Shown: in pieces, positions 34,327 to 45,849 of the stretch
Position numbering within the stretch: the stretch's first letter is position 1
How the letters are laid out: every line of letters starts with the position of its first letter
From: Arabidopsis thaliana
Taxonomy: Eukaryota; Streptophyta; Magnoliopsida; Brassicales; Brassicaceae
DNA: 64,000 nucleotides
NCBI RefSeq assembly: GCF_000001735.4
Contig: NC_003071.7
Location: 15,723,443-15,787,442 of the forward strand
Direction: 5' to 3'
The notes under the pieces: model-generated
What the model saw: only the letters and a program-made list of their open reading frames with translations
Told to the model about the DNA's origin: nothing
The model's database searches: none
Position numbers and translations under genes: made by a program

Positions 34327-34692
34327 GGTGAGCATTAAGACACCAAATGTCCTTGCTGTGAATATGAACGGGAGAACAACTGATGGGGGTCTGAAGAAGG
34401 AATTAACTGAAGTGATGAAGCAGGGACAGATTCTGAGTGTCAAGGTTTGTTTCTTGTTCATTGATTGTTATGCATTGCACTGTTTTAAACCATAAGTCTT
34501 TGATGATATTCTTTTATTTTTCACTAATAAGCAGATAAAAAAAGATTGGTACTGGAATTGTCCAACAGGTGAACCTAATGTAGAGTCTTATTAACATAAC
34601 TAAAGGCCAAAAAGCGGCAGAACACTTCATGAAGCATGGACTTGAGGAATTGTTCAGCTTCACATTATTCCGGTCCACGTGTCTGGTACGGT
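34327..34692 (+). pseudogene. Possible relic of a protein-coding gene
   Basis: An open stretch starting VQVSIKTPNVLAVNMNGRTT runs to a donor-like AAG/GTTTGT (34445). A short piece after TAAGCAG (34534) could read IKKDWYWNCPT. Then comes AKGQKAAEHFMKHGLEEL-like sequence (about 34603-34650, seen as KGQKAAEHFMKHGLEE), which soon stops at TAG. The amino-acid composition looks like a real protein but in-frame stops lie between the pieces. I do not recognise the family. It may be a decayed gene or a small unannotated one. Confidence 0.3.
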
Positions 34693-35149
34693 AGAGTAGC
34701 CAAATCCCAGCAAAGTCACAGTTACCAGAATTTACTCTTTCATTCTGAATTGTTGTATCTTTTTCTTTCTTTTCTTTTGAACTCAAATCCTTGTTATCTC
34801 CCTGTTGACTATCTTTTTAGAACAATAATGCTCATTAGAAGCTTTTCAACTCTAGTTATATATTATTTTCCAATGCACAAATTATAACATTTGATTCATT
34901 CATTCAAACAATTAGAACATTTCATACAAATCCCTAACAACAGCTGAGAAATCTCAACTCCCCCAATTAACAAATCTCAATAGGCCATAGCCGTCACAGT
35001 CTTTCTGTCACAGCCATGTGATTTTGTGAACATCACATATAGACCGTTGGATCTGTTGTCATCCGTATCATCACATCGGAACCGTTTAATTTTTATGATT
35101 GTGAAACGACGACGTAAAGTTGTTAACCGGGAAAGACGAAGAAAAACGC

Positions 35150-35157
35150 GCGGGAAA
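35150..35157 (-). promoter_or_regulatory. E2F site upstream of ORC2
   Basis: GCGGGAAA on the plus strand, TTTCCCGC on the minus, a perfect match to the E2F consensus TTTSSCGC. It lies about 250 bp upstream of the probable leader-intron donor of ORC2. Plant ORC genes are known E2F targets expressed at G1/S. Confidence 0.65.
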
Positions 35158-36125
35158 ATTGAGAGACTGCATCTTAATCATCGTAGGGATTCTCTATTTT
35201 TTGGAATCTGATTCATATGTTTGGGGTTTAATAGTCTCAGCTCAAATAAATCTAGGTTAAACTGTGTGGATCGATTCATATATTCTCCGTCAAAACCAAA
35301 ACCAAACCGATTTGTCATAATTTTTTCTTATCATCCACTTTCATTGGCTAGAGGGACATTGTAACGGTGTCGTCGTCGCCAAACGATTTGCCTCTTCCTA
35401 AAGGTATGTTCTTTCATTTCTCTCAGTGCCCCTTTGCGTATTTCAGCTTCTTCTTTACGATCTAATTCATTTCTATGTTTCGTTTGATTCTTTGTTCAAT
35501 TCTGAATTGAGAAAATGGCGATTCGAGATCTATCTTTTCGGTTTTTCATGTAAGAATATAATCTAGCTTTGGTGTTTGTATTGGTTTACTTGTGGGAAGA
35601 AAAGTCTTTCTCTTTGGGACTTTAAACTTTAATTACTTAACTCCAACATCATCATAGTTGGGTTCTGTTTGCGAGATTCATTCTGTTTAGTTCAGTTCTC
35701 TTATAGCAGCAATAACATATTGATTGATGGCATCAATCTTGTGATGGAACCATGGGAATTCAGAGTTCAGGGAGGATTGATTAATTAGAATCTCATATTT
35801 ATGAGAGAATAAGAGAACTGATGTGTGTTTCTTTTCCTATGTATGTTGTGCACTTTCCTATTTCTATAAGCTCTTCAGGATAACAACAGTTGATTGGGTC
35901 TGAATTACCGTGTGTTAAAGTGTGTTTTCGGAATTACCGTAATTCCCCTTCTGTGTAGCTTTTGGCGATTGGGTCTGATCCAATTCTTACCAGCTTCATA
36001 CCATTGTTCAAAGTGAAAACAGAAATAGTGTTGATTCTCTTATTACTGTTGTCTCAGGAGATTCTTTCCTACATAGGAATTGAGTTTAAGGTGGAATTCT
36101 TCTGTTATTTTGTTGTTGCACGAAA

Positions 36126-37674
36126 ATGGAGGACATTGAGAACATAGAAGAAGATGAGTATGGGTTTTCAAGAAACTACTTCTTGGCAAAAGAATTGGGT
36201 GGGGCGAGTAAGCGTTCTGCCCACAAGCTCTCTGATATACATATTGTTGATGAGCAGGTGAGTTTTGTTGGGTATGCTCTTTTAAATTATGCTTTTGGTA
36301 ATAGATACTTTCCTTGACAAGTTGATGGAGAAGCATTGTGTGTTTACAGGAGCTTAGAGAAACGGCTTCTACAATTGAAATGAAGCACTCGAAAGAGATA
36401 TCTGAGCTTATGAGTGATTACAAGACTATGTACTCAAAGTGGGTCTTTGAGCTCAGGTGAGAAAAGCTCTTACTTTTGAAGCTAGAACCTGAATATTTTA
36501 GTTTGTCTATATACTTCTGGTGTTCTCAATTCTTGTTGCTGCTTCCAGGTGTGGCTTTGGCCTTCTAATGTATGGCTTTGGATCTAAGAAAGCTTTAGTT
36601 GAAGATTTTGCTTCTGCTTCTTTGACTGACTATTCTGTTGTGGTCATCAATGGCTACCTCCCTTCCGTAAATCTAAAGCAGGTACTCTTTTGTCAGTTTG
36701 GATGCAGCAATTTTTTCTCTTGCGCAGCTCTATGTTCTTCAGGTTGGAAAAGAAGTAGTTTTAAATGATGACTAATTGTTCTTTTCTGTGTTGCAAATTT
36801 AGGTTCTTTTGGCATTAGCTGAACTTCTATCCGAGCTTTTGAAATGTAAAAGAAAGAGTTCCGGGAGTTTGTCTAAAGGTCAAGAAACATTTCCTTCACG
36901 CTCCATGGATGATATTCTTTCCTTTCTACATGGTCCACAGTCTGGAGATAAAGACTGCTTCATATGCGTTGTTGTTCATAACATTGACGGCCCTGCTCTA
37001 AGAGATCCCGAATCACAACAAACTCTTGCCCGGCTTTCTTCTTGTTCACACATACGCTTGGTTGCCTCTATTGACCATGTCAACGCTCCATTATGTAAGC
37101 ACTATTCTCTATCTCTCCTGCTAATTGCTTATCATGGCTGAGGTCTATTGCAAAAAAATTCTGTTCACTGCTATCTGTCAAAGACTTCTAAGACCTTATG
37201 TACTGCTTATTTGACCTGAGGCTATGTTTCTTGTGTCCATTGGCAGTGTGGGACAAGAAAATGGTGCACAAACAGTTTAACTGGCTATGGCACCATGTTC
37301 CAACATTTGCACCATACAATGTCGAAGGTGTATTCTTCCCGTTGGTTCTTGCACAGGGAAGCACAGCCCAAACCGCCAAAACAGCAGCCATTGTTTTACA
37401 GAGTTTAACACCAAACGGTCAGAATGTCTTCAAGATTCTTGCTGAGTACCAACTTTCACACCCAGATGAAGATGGGATGCCCACTGATGATCTGTATTCA
37501 GCGTCTCGGGAACGCTTCTTTGTGAGCAGTCAAGTGACTTTAAACTCTCATCTCACGGAATTTAAAGACCACGAACTGGTTAAGACCAAGAGAAACTCCG
37601 ATGGTCAAGAGTGTTTGAATATACCGCTCACTTCGGATGCAATTCGACAGCTTTTGCTTGATCTCAATCAGTAG
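36126..37674 (+). CDS. ORC2: Origin recognition complex subunit 2
   Basis: Subunit of the six-part complex that marks replication origins and loads MCM helicase. Exons 36126-36257, 36350-36456, 36549-36681, 36803-37094 and 37247-37674 give 363 aa, the length known for the Arabidopsis protein and shorter than animal ORC2 because the N-terminal extension is missing. ORC2 signatures: [20 protein letters not shown] at about residues 80-100, then [37 protein letters not shown], and a C-terminal winged-helix part ([20 protein letters not shown]). The gene is convergent with SLT1. Recalled as At2g37560. Confidence 0.96.
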
Positions 37675-38023
37675 CCTGAAATTGTATTTCTGATATGATT
37701 CATTTTTATTGCTTGAACGAGTTATTATAGTTCACACAGTTTACATGTTTAATTGAATGTTATAGTCAGCACTCACAGCTCTTATTATATAATCATGGTG
37801 TGGTAGTACTATCAGAGATCATAACAATTTTTCTTTCTTTATACAAACACCAAGTTGAATCTATGGATAGGGTTGATTCCAACACAACGTACACAAGATT
37901 GCAATGTGTGAAAAATCCCATTAAAACAGTGAAAACGCCTATATATGAGTGGCCAATATCAATGAGAGATGACTCCTATAATAAGCTTCTACAAACAAGA
38001 AAACTAAACAGTTGTTTCTCTTT
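37675..38023. other. Convergent 3' spacer ORC2/SLT1
   Basis: 349 bp between two stop codons facing each other. It holds both 3' untranslated regions, so the transcripts may overlap in antisense. Nothing else seen. Confidence 0.6.
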
Positions 38024-39508
38024 TTAAGTCAGCATAAGATCGTTTCCACCGAGGTTGGGACGGAGACACACCCGCACCTCGTGCTCTTCCGGGCCAGCTC
38101 TTAGTTTTGGGACAAGTATCTCAAGAACTGATCCAGGTCCATCGTAATACGCTTCAATGTTTGCATCTTCCGGGATTCGGTTTGATAATGGGATCTCTCT
38201 GACAAATTCACCTGGCGGGCAATGCTCAGAGGCTGAATCAGTCAACTTGAATGTTCTATCATGTCTCTTTATGAAAGGTACGCGCGATGTGCTGAGGCAT
38301 GAAACTTTTATGATTCCATGTGTGAGAGTGTTCCTCCAGGAGACTTTAACGCTGTTCAAATCCACAAAAGGAAGGCTGATTATGATCAAGTAGCCTTCTT
38401 CGTCCTCATAGATCGTTTTTGCAGCAGTAACAGGTCCATAAACGTTTTTCATGGCCCCAGTAAACTCGTTTGACCAAGTAGGTAGCTCATTCTGGTGAGC
38501 TTCGATAACAGGAGGTTGTGGGTTTACAGTTAAGCAACACTCCTCCTCATGAATCCCATTTGAGAACAAGTCCTTCCTCTTCTTGTGGCTCGAAGGAGAT
38601 AAATCGGTTGCTTCACCATTAGAATGGTTGGATGGTTGAGTCGAGAGATTGAGCCCCGAGCCATTGAGTAGTTTCTTAGAGTGGTTTGCAGTAGGATTCT
38701 TCAAAGAAGGTGTAGGCCTCTCAAGCTCAAAGTCAGTGTTGGGAAGGTTTCTCCAAGAACCAAAGTCACTAGCTTCAGGTGGAATGGTGAAATTCAAATC
38801 ACGACCCGTAAGCTCCATCCACCTTTTCCTCTCTTCTTCATCTAGACACGTGAGGTTTGGCAAAGGAACAAGCTCAATCCCATGAACGCACTGCGGATTC
38901 GACAAACCTCTGTAGTGTTTCCTCTGCATTCTGTGAGACCTAACAAACCCTTTCTCAACACTAAATGGAAACAAACGATCCCCTTGTCTAGAATGACCAT
39001 TCATGTAACTCCTCAACTGCATCTTCCCTAGTGCATTCTCAGGTCTTTCCTTAAACACCCACATATACATATTCTCCATATCATGCTGAACTAAAAACAC
39101 ATCAAGCTTCAAATCCGACTTGTCAAAACCAGATATCCCATTACTATCCCGGACGATTTTCGCCTTTGATTTCTCGTTTAACGCAGGCTTGAAGTAGAAA
39201 CTGAAGAAAAACCAAGCACCCCAGATACTATCAACACGTTTAGCACATTTCCTCCCAACCTTAGGTACAACACTCATGTAATTCTCAGTCTCATAAGCTT
39301 GTGAACCTAACCCAACATCCAAAATATCACAAGCATCTAAATTCCACGGCGGAGGAGGAGGACTTCTCTCAGCTGAGAGAGGTAAATTGATATCAGGAGG
39401 GCCAGAGAGCAGAGATTGCCTGTTGTTATTCATCTCCAAATCAAGCTCCTCATGAGAAGAAGCACTTGAATCCATAGACAATAGAGTAGAAGGATGATGA
39501 TTCTCCAT
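38024..39508 (-). CDS. SLT1: SLT1, HSP20-like (alpha-crystallin) salt-tolerance protein
   Basis: Intronless, 494 aa with ATG 39508 (MENHHPST); the upstream TTG is not needed. The Asp/Ser-rich N-terminus is followed by a plant-specific region with conserved Trp and Cys (CDILDVGLGSQAYETE, KRVDSIWGAWFFFSFYF). The C-terminal ~130 residues form an HSP20-like domain (KTIYEDEEGYLIIISLPFVD to VLEILVPKL). The tobacco and Arabidopsis SLT1 proteins were found by their ability to restore Na/Li tolerance to calcineurin-deficient yeast, and they chaperone proteins. The name is from memory (At2g37570). Confidence 0.92.
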   Translation of the reverse strand: MENHHPSTLLSMDSSASSHEELDLEMNNNRQSLLSGPPDINLPLSAERSPPPPPWNLDACDILDVGLGSQAYETENYMSVVPKVGRKCAKRVDSIWGAWFFFSFYFKPALNEKSKAKIVRDSNGISGFDKSDLKLDVFLVQHDMENMYMWVFKERPENALGKMQLRSYMNGHSRQGDRLFPFSVEKGFVRSHRMQRKHYRGLSNPQCVHGIELVPLPNLTCLDEEERKRWMELTGRDLNFTIPPEASDFGSWRNLPNTDFELERPTPSLKNPTANHSKKLLNGSGLNLSTQPSNHSNGEATDLSPSSHKKRKDLFSNGIHEEECCLTVNPQPPVIEAHQNELPTWSNEFTGAMKNVYGPVTAAKTIYEDEEGYLIIISLPFVDLNSVKVSWRNTLTHGIIKVSCLSTSRVPFIKRHDRTFKLTDSASEHCPPGEFVREIPLSNRIPEDANIEAYYDGPGSVLEILVPKLRAGPEEHEVRVCLRPNLGGNDLMLT

Positions 39509-41302
39509 AGCCAAGACGTTAAAACAAAGTATCTACCACCATCTCAGCTCACACCAGAGACAAGTCTCATAGCCAATAACCATAACAACACTTGTAATTC
39601 TCATCTTCCTCTCCCAAAGTTAAACACTTGCTAAGAAGAACCAAACCACTTACAGATATATCTAACCCCTATTTTCCCAATTCCAAATTCTCCAATTGTT
39701 AACTTCTAGATTCTAATAAACACCAAAAAAAAACGAAACTTTGAAGAAGATATGAAAAAAGGAGCACTCTTTTTTTGCCTTAAGCACAGATAAACCCAGA
39801 AAGAGGAGAAAGCTAAGATGAGCACGATGCAGATGGTATCGTCATCATCATTAGCAAACAAAATCGAATCGATTACTCAGTCTCTGTGGCTTCGCCAACA
39901 CAACAAATCTTGATTTTTCTTCTTCTTCCTCTTTTTTTTTCTGTAGAGAGAGAGAGAAGAAGATACGGACCCGACGGAGAAAACGCCTGCCCTGGATGGA
40001 ACCGTGGAGACTTCCTCCGTTACTTAACGGTGACGATGTTTTTTTTTTTTTTTAATAAGAAACGATGATTGTATATTGGTCGCTTCTCTTGCTTCGTATA
40101 ACAGTTTTTTCTATTAATTATGAAATATGTTAAATTTTTGGTGATAAGAAAGCATATAAAAGATTGATTTTTCAGCCAACGTTGTTTGGATTTGTGGTAA
40201 ATAAAGAACAACAACATATTTGTGTCTACATCATTACTCTAAAGTGTCTTTATCTTTGTGGTGAATTGTATGTTTCTTATCACATTTTCTTCCATCAAAC
40301 AACACTTCATGAAATTTGATTATTCTGGATTTCTTTTTTAGAACATGTAATTCATGTGACTATTTATGTGGTTAGAGTCTCTACTATATTTTGGAGTATC
40401 CCTTAGGTCTTAGCTGTACATGACTACATCATGTTACCTTGGATAGAGATAGCTAGAGTTTTAGATATAAACATTGTATAATCTTTTTATATGATTCTGA
40501 TACCGATCATAAACCAATTATGAGAAGTAGCAAAAAAATAAAATTATCTAGTGATTATATCCATCATTTTAAAATTTAAATCTTCATTTATGATCAAATT
40601 AGGGCAAAGATCTTCACTCTCTTTTTTTTGTCAATAAAGATCTTCACCCTCTTTAGTTTCAAAACTCTCATGTAAAACCAAAATTTAGATATGAGAATCG
40701 TGTACCGCTAAAATCCATCGTTAGTCTCCAATATACCTCAAAGCTGAAAAAATCACTGGCCCATTGAGTTTACGACCCAAACCAAGAGTCCCAGGTAAAT
40801 AAATAACCAAGGTGGAATAAAGAATAAAAATCATTTTTGGTGACACCGACAAAGCACCAAATTTCCAACCACTACTTCCATGTACCCATCATAACAAAAC
40901 ACCAAAGAAGATCCTACTTCATATCTCACTCATTCATTTATTAATACCAAAATTAATTATACATGATATTTTGATTACGAAGACATGCTGAATGAAAGAA
41001 ATATACTATATTGTTTTACAAAAAGAAAGAAAAAAGACTTTAAAAAGAGTTATGTAATACCGAAAGTGATTGTTGCATTTGAGATTATCAAATTATACAC
41101 TGAATACTACTTAATTATCGTTACAAATAACATTTGGAAGACCTATTGGCCGGTTTTATTTTTGAATATTCCACTCAGTTTAACAAATATATAATTTTGA
41201 CCTTTCGCCGGAGAAAAAACAAACCAAACTTACTTAGTAAGAAGCACTTTCCATTATTATTATCTCTGTTCCCCCACCACATTTCATATTCACATAATAA
41301 TA
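39509..41302. other. Divergent promoter region SLT1/ATL33
   Basis: About 1.8 kb. The SLT1 leader probably extends to about 39960, with a GA-rich block near 39945-39960. A duplication around a micro-insertion lies at 40606-40654. No gene seen. Confidence 0.6.
40606..40654. repeat. 19-bp direct duplication around a T-rich micro-insertion
   Basis: AAAGATCTTCACTCTCTTT at 40606-40624 and AAAGATCTTCACCCTCTTT at 40636-40654 differ by one base. The 11 bp between are TTTTTGTCAAT. Read on the minus strand the insert is ATTGACAAAAA, a poly(A) tail on a stub. Confidence 0.6.
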
Positions 41303-42010
41303 ATGTTCAATAATACAACAACCTCCTTCGGCTCCGGCCCCGGCATCGTCGTCGTCCCAACTCCCGCCACAACAGTTCCCACCACCGACTTCCCCGGTAC
41401 CACCATCACTTCCAACTCCACCTTCATTATCATCGGACCTCCACCACCGTTCCCAGCTCCTCCCCGGAGCATCGACCTTACTCCTCTCAAACTAATCTTC
41501 GTCGTCATCGCCTTCGTCGCCGTTCCCGCTTTAGTTTACGCTCTCTTCTTCAACGGCCCATGTTCTTCCTCCCGCCGCAACTCCTCTTCTTCCCGCACCA
41601 GCTCTTCCTCCGACGATACACCTCACGCCACCGTCGACACCCCGCCGATCACCGAGACCACCGTAACTTCGGAATCCGGAGGGAAATTCCACAAAGATAC
41701 ACATTCTAAAGAGATTGGAAACGAGTGCTCCGTGTGTCTCATGGTGTTCACCGACAGCGATGAACTCCGGCAACTAAGCGAGTGTAAACACGCGTTCCAC
41801 GTGTTATGTATTGAGACGTGGCTTAAGGATCATCCTAATTGTCCCATTTGTCGAACTGACGTCTCCGTTAAACAACAAACCGAAGCTCCCAACGTTCCCG
41901 TTAACGTTAACGGAAACGTGAATCGCAGCGGCGGAAACCGTCGCGTTTCGGCCACTAGTAGAGATGACGATTGGCGTCAAGGTTTACCTGATGCTTCTAG
42001 TTTAGTTTGA
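41303..42010 (+). CDS. ATL33: RING-H2 finger E3 ubiquitin ligase ATL33
   Basis: Membrane-bound ATL-type E3 ubiquitin ligase. Intronless, 235 aa, as most ATLs. The N-terminal 50 residues are Thr/Pro/Gly-rich. One membrane segment covers about residues 54-76 (LKLIFVVIAFVAVPALVYAL). A Ser-rich linker follows, then the RING-H2 domain from Cys142 to about 183: CSVC, CKHAFHVLCIETWL, CPIC with the His pair. The GLD-like motif typical of ATLs is not obvious between the membrane segment and the RING. Substrates are unknown. Recalled as At2g37580. Confidence 0.9.
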   Translation: MFNNTTTSFGSGPGIVVVPTPATTVPTTDFPGTTITSNSTFIIIGPPPPFPAPPRSIDLTPLKLIFVVIAFVAVPALVYALFFNGPCSSSRRNSSSSRTSSSSDDTPHATVDTPPITETTVTSESGGKFHKDTHSKEIGNECSVCLMVFTDSDELRQLSECKHAFHVLCIETWLKDHPNCPICRTDVSVKQQTEAPNVPVNVNGNVNRSGGNRRVSATSRDDDWRQGLPDASSLV

Positions 42011-42421
42011 ATTTTTTATTTAATAAAATTTATTTCTCTGTTTTTTTCCACAGATTTTTAAAGATATTTTTGTAAACAAATTACGTCAATTTCGAAAAAA
42101 TTATGTCCGTTAAATTAATTTATTTTATGTAATTGGTTGAATCGTAACTCCGTATAAGCAACTGTGAGTGTGTCTGTGCGTGATGTGAAATCTGACGTTG
42201 ACTCACAGCAAGCTCATCCAACGGTGTATGAAGATCTTATACTAATCGGACGGTTATTAATTCATACACGTCTTCCCATCAGAACGCTGTCGTTTTGGTG
42301 TTCACCAACCGATTTTTTCAAAATTAAAAAACCAAACTTTCGTCTTCTTCCCGGCTTTACTCTCTTTCTCTCTCCACCGTCGGCTCAGATCTAGACGGAA
42401 ATGTGCCGGTGAAATCGAATC
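42011..42421. other. Spacer and promoter of the GT14 gene
   Basis: About 410 bp. It ends in a CT-rich leader (about 42340-42380) just before the start codon. No gene seen. Confidence 0.55.
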
Positions 42422-44280
42422 ATGAAAAGATCTCACATTTCGTCTCCTCGTTCTTATTCACGACCAGCGATTTCAATCTTCGGTGTCTTCCTCTTGTTTC
42501 TTCTGGTTTTAACACTAAGCTCTCGAAAACCATCAGATTCATCCTCCGGTTTAGCTCCAAATCGAAACTTAGCCACAAAATCGACGATTCCGAGGTTTGC
42601 GTATTTGGTAACGGGAACGAAAGGAGATGGGAAACGAGTGAAGCGGCTGCTTAAAGCAATACATCATCCGAGAAATTACTATCTGCTTCATTTGGATCTC
42701 GAAGCTTCAGATGAAGAGAGAATGGAGCTGGCGAAGTATGTGAGATCGGAGAAGAAGAAGTTTGAGAATGTTATGGTAATGGGTTTAGCTGATTTGGTTA
42801 CGGAGAAAGGTCCAACGATGTTAGCTAGTACGCTTCATGGTGTTGCCATTTTGTTGAAGAAAGCTAAGGATTGGGATTGGTTTATTAATCTTAGTGCTTC
42901 TGATTATCCTTTAATGCCTCAAGATGGTAAATGTTCAATCTTTAAATCTTTTCTTCATGTTTTGTGTCTTAGTTTGGTATTGATAAGTTCAATGGAGATT
43001 CATAGAGAAAATGTTCTTGTTCTGTTATCCAAAATCGAAATTAGGAGTTACGATTCTGCTTCTTATATGGATTGGCTCATGTATATTGGTTCATCATTCT
43101 TATGTATGGCCTGGTTGGTTTTCATGTAGAAAATGTTGTACATTGTATTGTATATGAATCAAGAAAATCTTAATGCTTTTGATTGTCCTGTTTGATGTGT
43201 CCTTCATATCAAAGCAAGGATTTAAAGTAAATAAAAGTAGAAGTTGAACTTCCTGTCTCTTGGAGTATTGACTTGTATAAGAATTAGGAAGAGATATGAT
43301 GTATATGATGTTTAATTGCTTCTGTGTATTGAATTTGACTAGCCTCCGAATACTGGACTTATCGATTCTTATTTTACAGGTTAATGATCTTATTGTACTT
43401 TTGGCTCTTTTTGTGGTTTCAGATATTTTGCATATATTCTCATACTTGCCACGCTACCTGAACTTTATCGAGCACACAAGCAACATCGGTTGGAAAGAGT
43501 GAGGGAGCTAATATTATGTATACATACCTTGAATGTTCTCTGTTTTATATTTAGGAACAAATCATTTGAGTTGCTTCTTGTATAACAGCTCTAACTATAT
43601 ATTTTGTAGGAACCAAAGAGCAAGGCCTATCATTATTGATCCTGGTTTTTACCATTTGAAGAAATCTGGTGTCTTTTGGGCTAAAGAACGGAGATCTTTG
43701 CCTGCTTCATTCAAACTTTTCATGGGTAAGAAAAAACACTCAATCTCATTTCATGTCTACTCGTATCCTAAGCGTATGGTTGCCTCTTCTTCTTCATTTT
43801 GTGGATGAATCTCTTCTAATAGGTTCAACCAGCGTTGCTTTAACAAGACCGTTCCTCGAGTTTTGCATTTGGGGATGGGATAATCTCCCAAGAACGCTAT
43901 TGATGTACTATACCAACTTCCTCTTGTCATCTGAAGGCTACTTTCAGACAGTTGTGTGCAACAATAAAGATTATCAGAACACAACGGTTAACCACGACCT
44001 GCATTACACAAAATGGGATCCGCTTCAACAGCGCACCCTGAATGTAACGGTTGAGAATTTCCGCGATATGGTCCAAAGCGGGGCTCCATTCGCAAGGGAG
44101 TTTCGAGAGGATGATCTTGTACTCGATAAGATTGACATTGAGCTACTAGGTCAAACCGATACTGGATTGGAGTTGAAGACTCCGGATGTTGTTAAACCAA
44201 CGGTTAGTTGGAAGAGGCTTGAGAAGCTCATGGTTAGGCTTCTTGATCATGAGAATTTCAGGGCTAAGCAATGTAAATAA
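42422..44280 (+). CDS. GT14-family Core-2/I-branching-type glycosyltransferase
   Basis: Type II Golgi membrane protein. Exons 42422-42926, 43423-43498, 43610-43725 and 43823-44280 give 384 aa. A short cytosolic part (MKRSHISSPRSYSRP) is followed by a membrane anchor at about residues 17-34. The Core-2/I-branching domain begins at about 58 (PRFAYLVTGTKGD) with YYLLHLDLEA, INLSASDYPLMPQDD, PRYLNFIEHTSNIGW and VYREFLEFCIWGWDNLPRT-like (RPFLEFCIWGWDNLPRT). Plant GT14 members studied so far are glucuronosyltransferases acting on arabinogalactan proteins, so that is the best inference. Recalled as At2g37585. Confidence 0.92.
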
Positions 44281-45849
44281 GTTTATGTGTTGCCTAACTC
44301 TTGATTATTGATTTTATTCTTCCAATCATTAATTTTCATGAAAAGTGTATTTGCCTTGGAATATCTTTGGTCTCATTCGTCTAAAGAGTTCTATATGTTT
44401 TGTTCCAAACTGTCATCTTAAAAATTTGTTTATCCTAATGTAAAGTGTTCTACAAATAATCAAAAAGTTAGAAATGATACTCGTATCCTAATGTTTTGTA
44501 TTCCAAATGTATCCAAAACTGATCAAAACTATCGAAATCTAAAGTAAAAAGTAAAAATCAAACCACCATCGATAATCGAATGACCAAATATTTAAATCTG
44601 CAAATAGTTTTGTTTGCCGTCTTTTGTTTACTAGATTGATGAAATCTATCGAAGTGTGTGGAGAATGTTTGCGTGGTAGGTAAAAACTTACAAAAGAAAC
44701 CTCGGAAAATGGACCCAAAGGCCCAAACCTCAACGAGCTAGAGAGAGTCACGCGGTTCGAGGGAGCGTGAGGATCAATCACATCTACGAGAAGATATTGC
44801 CATGCAGAGCAAAAAAGCAGAGACAGAGAGAGGGAACATGATGGACCGGTCGCGATGCTTCGGCTGTCGTCCAACGACCAAAGCACCAATTTTTACCCAC
44901 TTTTTCCTATTTTCAAATATCTTCTTCTTCTTTTGCTTTCAAATTATTATAAATCATTATATGATCAACGATCCTATTATAATCATTATGCTAACACATC
45001 GGAATTCGGTCTACATAACACCTTTGTCTCCTAAATTCACTCCATATATTCTACTCGGATCAATCTACACAGAAATCAACTATGTAATCACTGTTAACCA
45101 GATAAAATTTGATTGTGTAAGTTGAATCCACTTGTACAATGACACATTGTGGTCATTATTTTAAGGGACAAGGGTTACTTTACATTAAGACTTCATCCAA
45201 TTCGATTACGTCGTTATCTTTGAACAAAACAATAATATGTTTCTTCGTCATCTTGGATTCATAACAACAAATTGTTATGAGCATCCAAAGCGAGACTAAA
45301 TAAGTTTATTAAATTGTTAAAGAGTTGATCTTCTATGGTATAGAGATATATCACACTGTCAAAAACATTTTTTCGTAAATATTGGTTAGTTTTATAATGA
45401 TACATAATACAGATGAAACTAAATATAATTCTTGTTTAAAATTCTGTACATTAAGAAATATAATTATATACATATATGTGAAACTAGTGATAAGAAATTT
45501 AAACCCTAACTAAAGCAAGAAAACAAAAAGAATCATGTCAGTCCCACCCCATATGGAACACAAACCCTAATAATTACATATATGACAATTATCTTCTTAT
45601 AATATATCTCCATACAAAATTATTGTATACATATGGACATAGATATATATAAAGGTTCATCCACTTTAAATTTTAGCCATCTTCATTCTCACACTCAACC
45701 CCTCTCTCTCCTTTCATTCTCATTCTCTCTCGGCTTTGTTTTCTCTTTGATCTGATTCATCTATTCTATTTCTATCACCACACAAAAAGAAGAAAAAAAA
45801 CAAACTTTACTTTAAGAATTTTGAAGAATAAAATCAAAAGAGAATAACC
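44281..45849. other. Spacer and Dof2.4 promoter
   Basis: About 1.57 kb. The right part holds the Dof2.4 promoter with a TATA box and a CT-rich leader. An ORF of 116 codons on the minus strand (44539-44889) has no family I know. Otherwise AT-rich. Confidence 0.55.
45646..45653 (+). promoter_or_regulatory. TATA box of Dof2.4
   Basis: TATATAAA about 200 bp upstream of the ATG at 45850, followed by a CT-rich stretch at 45695-45735 that fits a plant leader. Confidence 0.65.

Larger units (their letters stand above)
34015..36125. other. Spacer and ORC2 promoter/leader
   Basis: About 2.1 kb. It contains the AGD7 promoter, a possible gene relic at 34327-34692, and the ORC2 promoter with an E2F site. 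A leader intron of ORC2 probably starts at CTAAAG/GTATGT (35403) and ends near 36058 or later. Confidence 0.6.

Noticed and set aside
40027-40070. Poly(T) run with ACGATG on both sides
   Set aside because: The duplication is only 6-7 bp, within chance expectation in this DNA.
44539-44889. 116-codon minus-strand ORF
   Set aside because: No domain, low complexity in the first part, no promoter or splice context seen.
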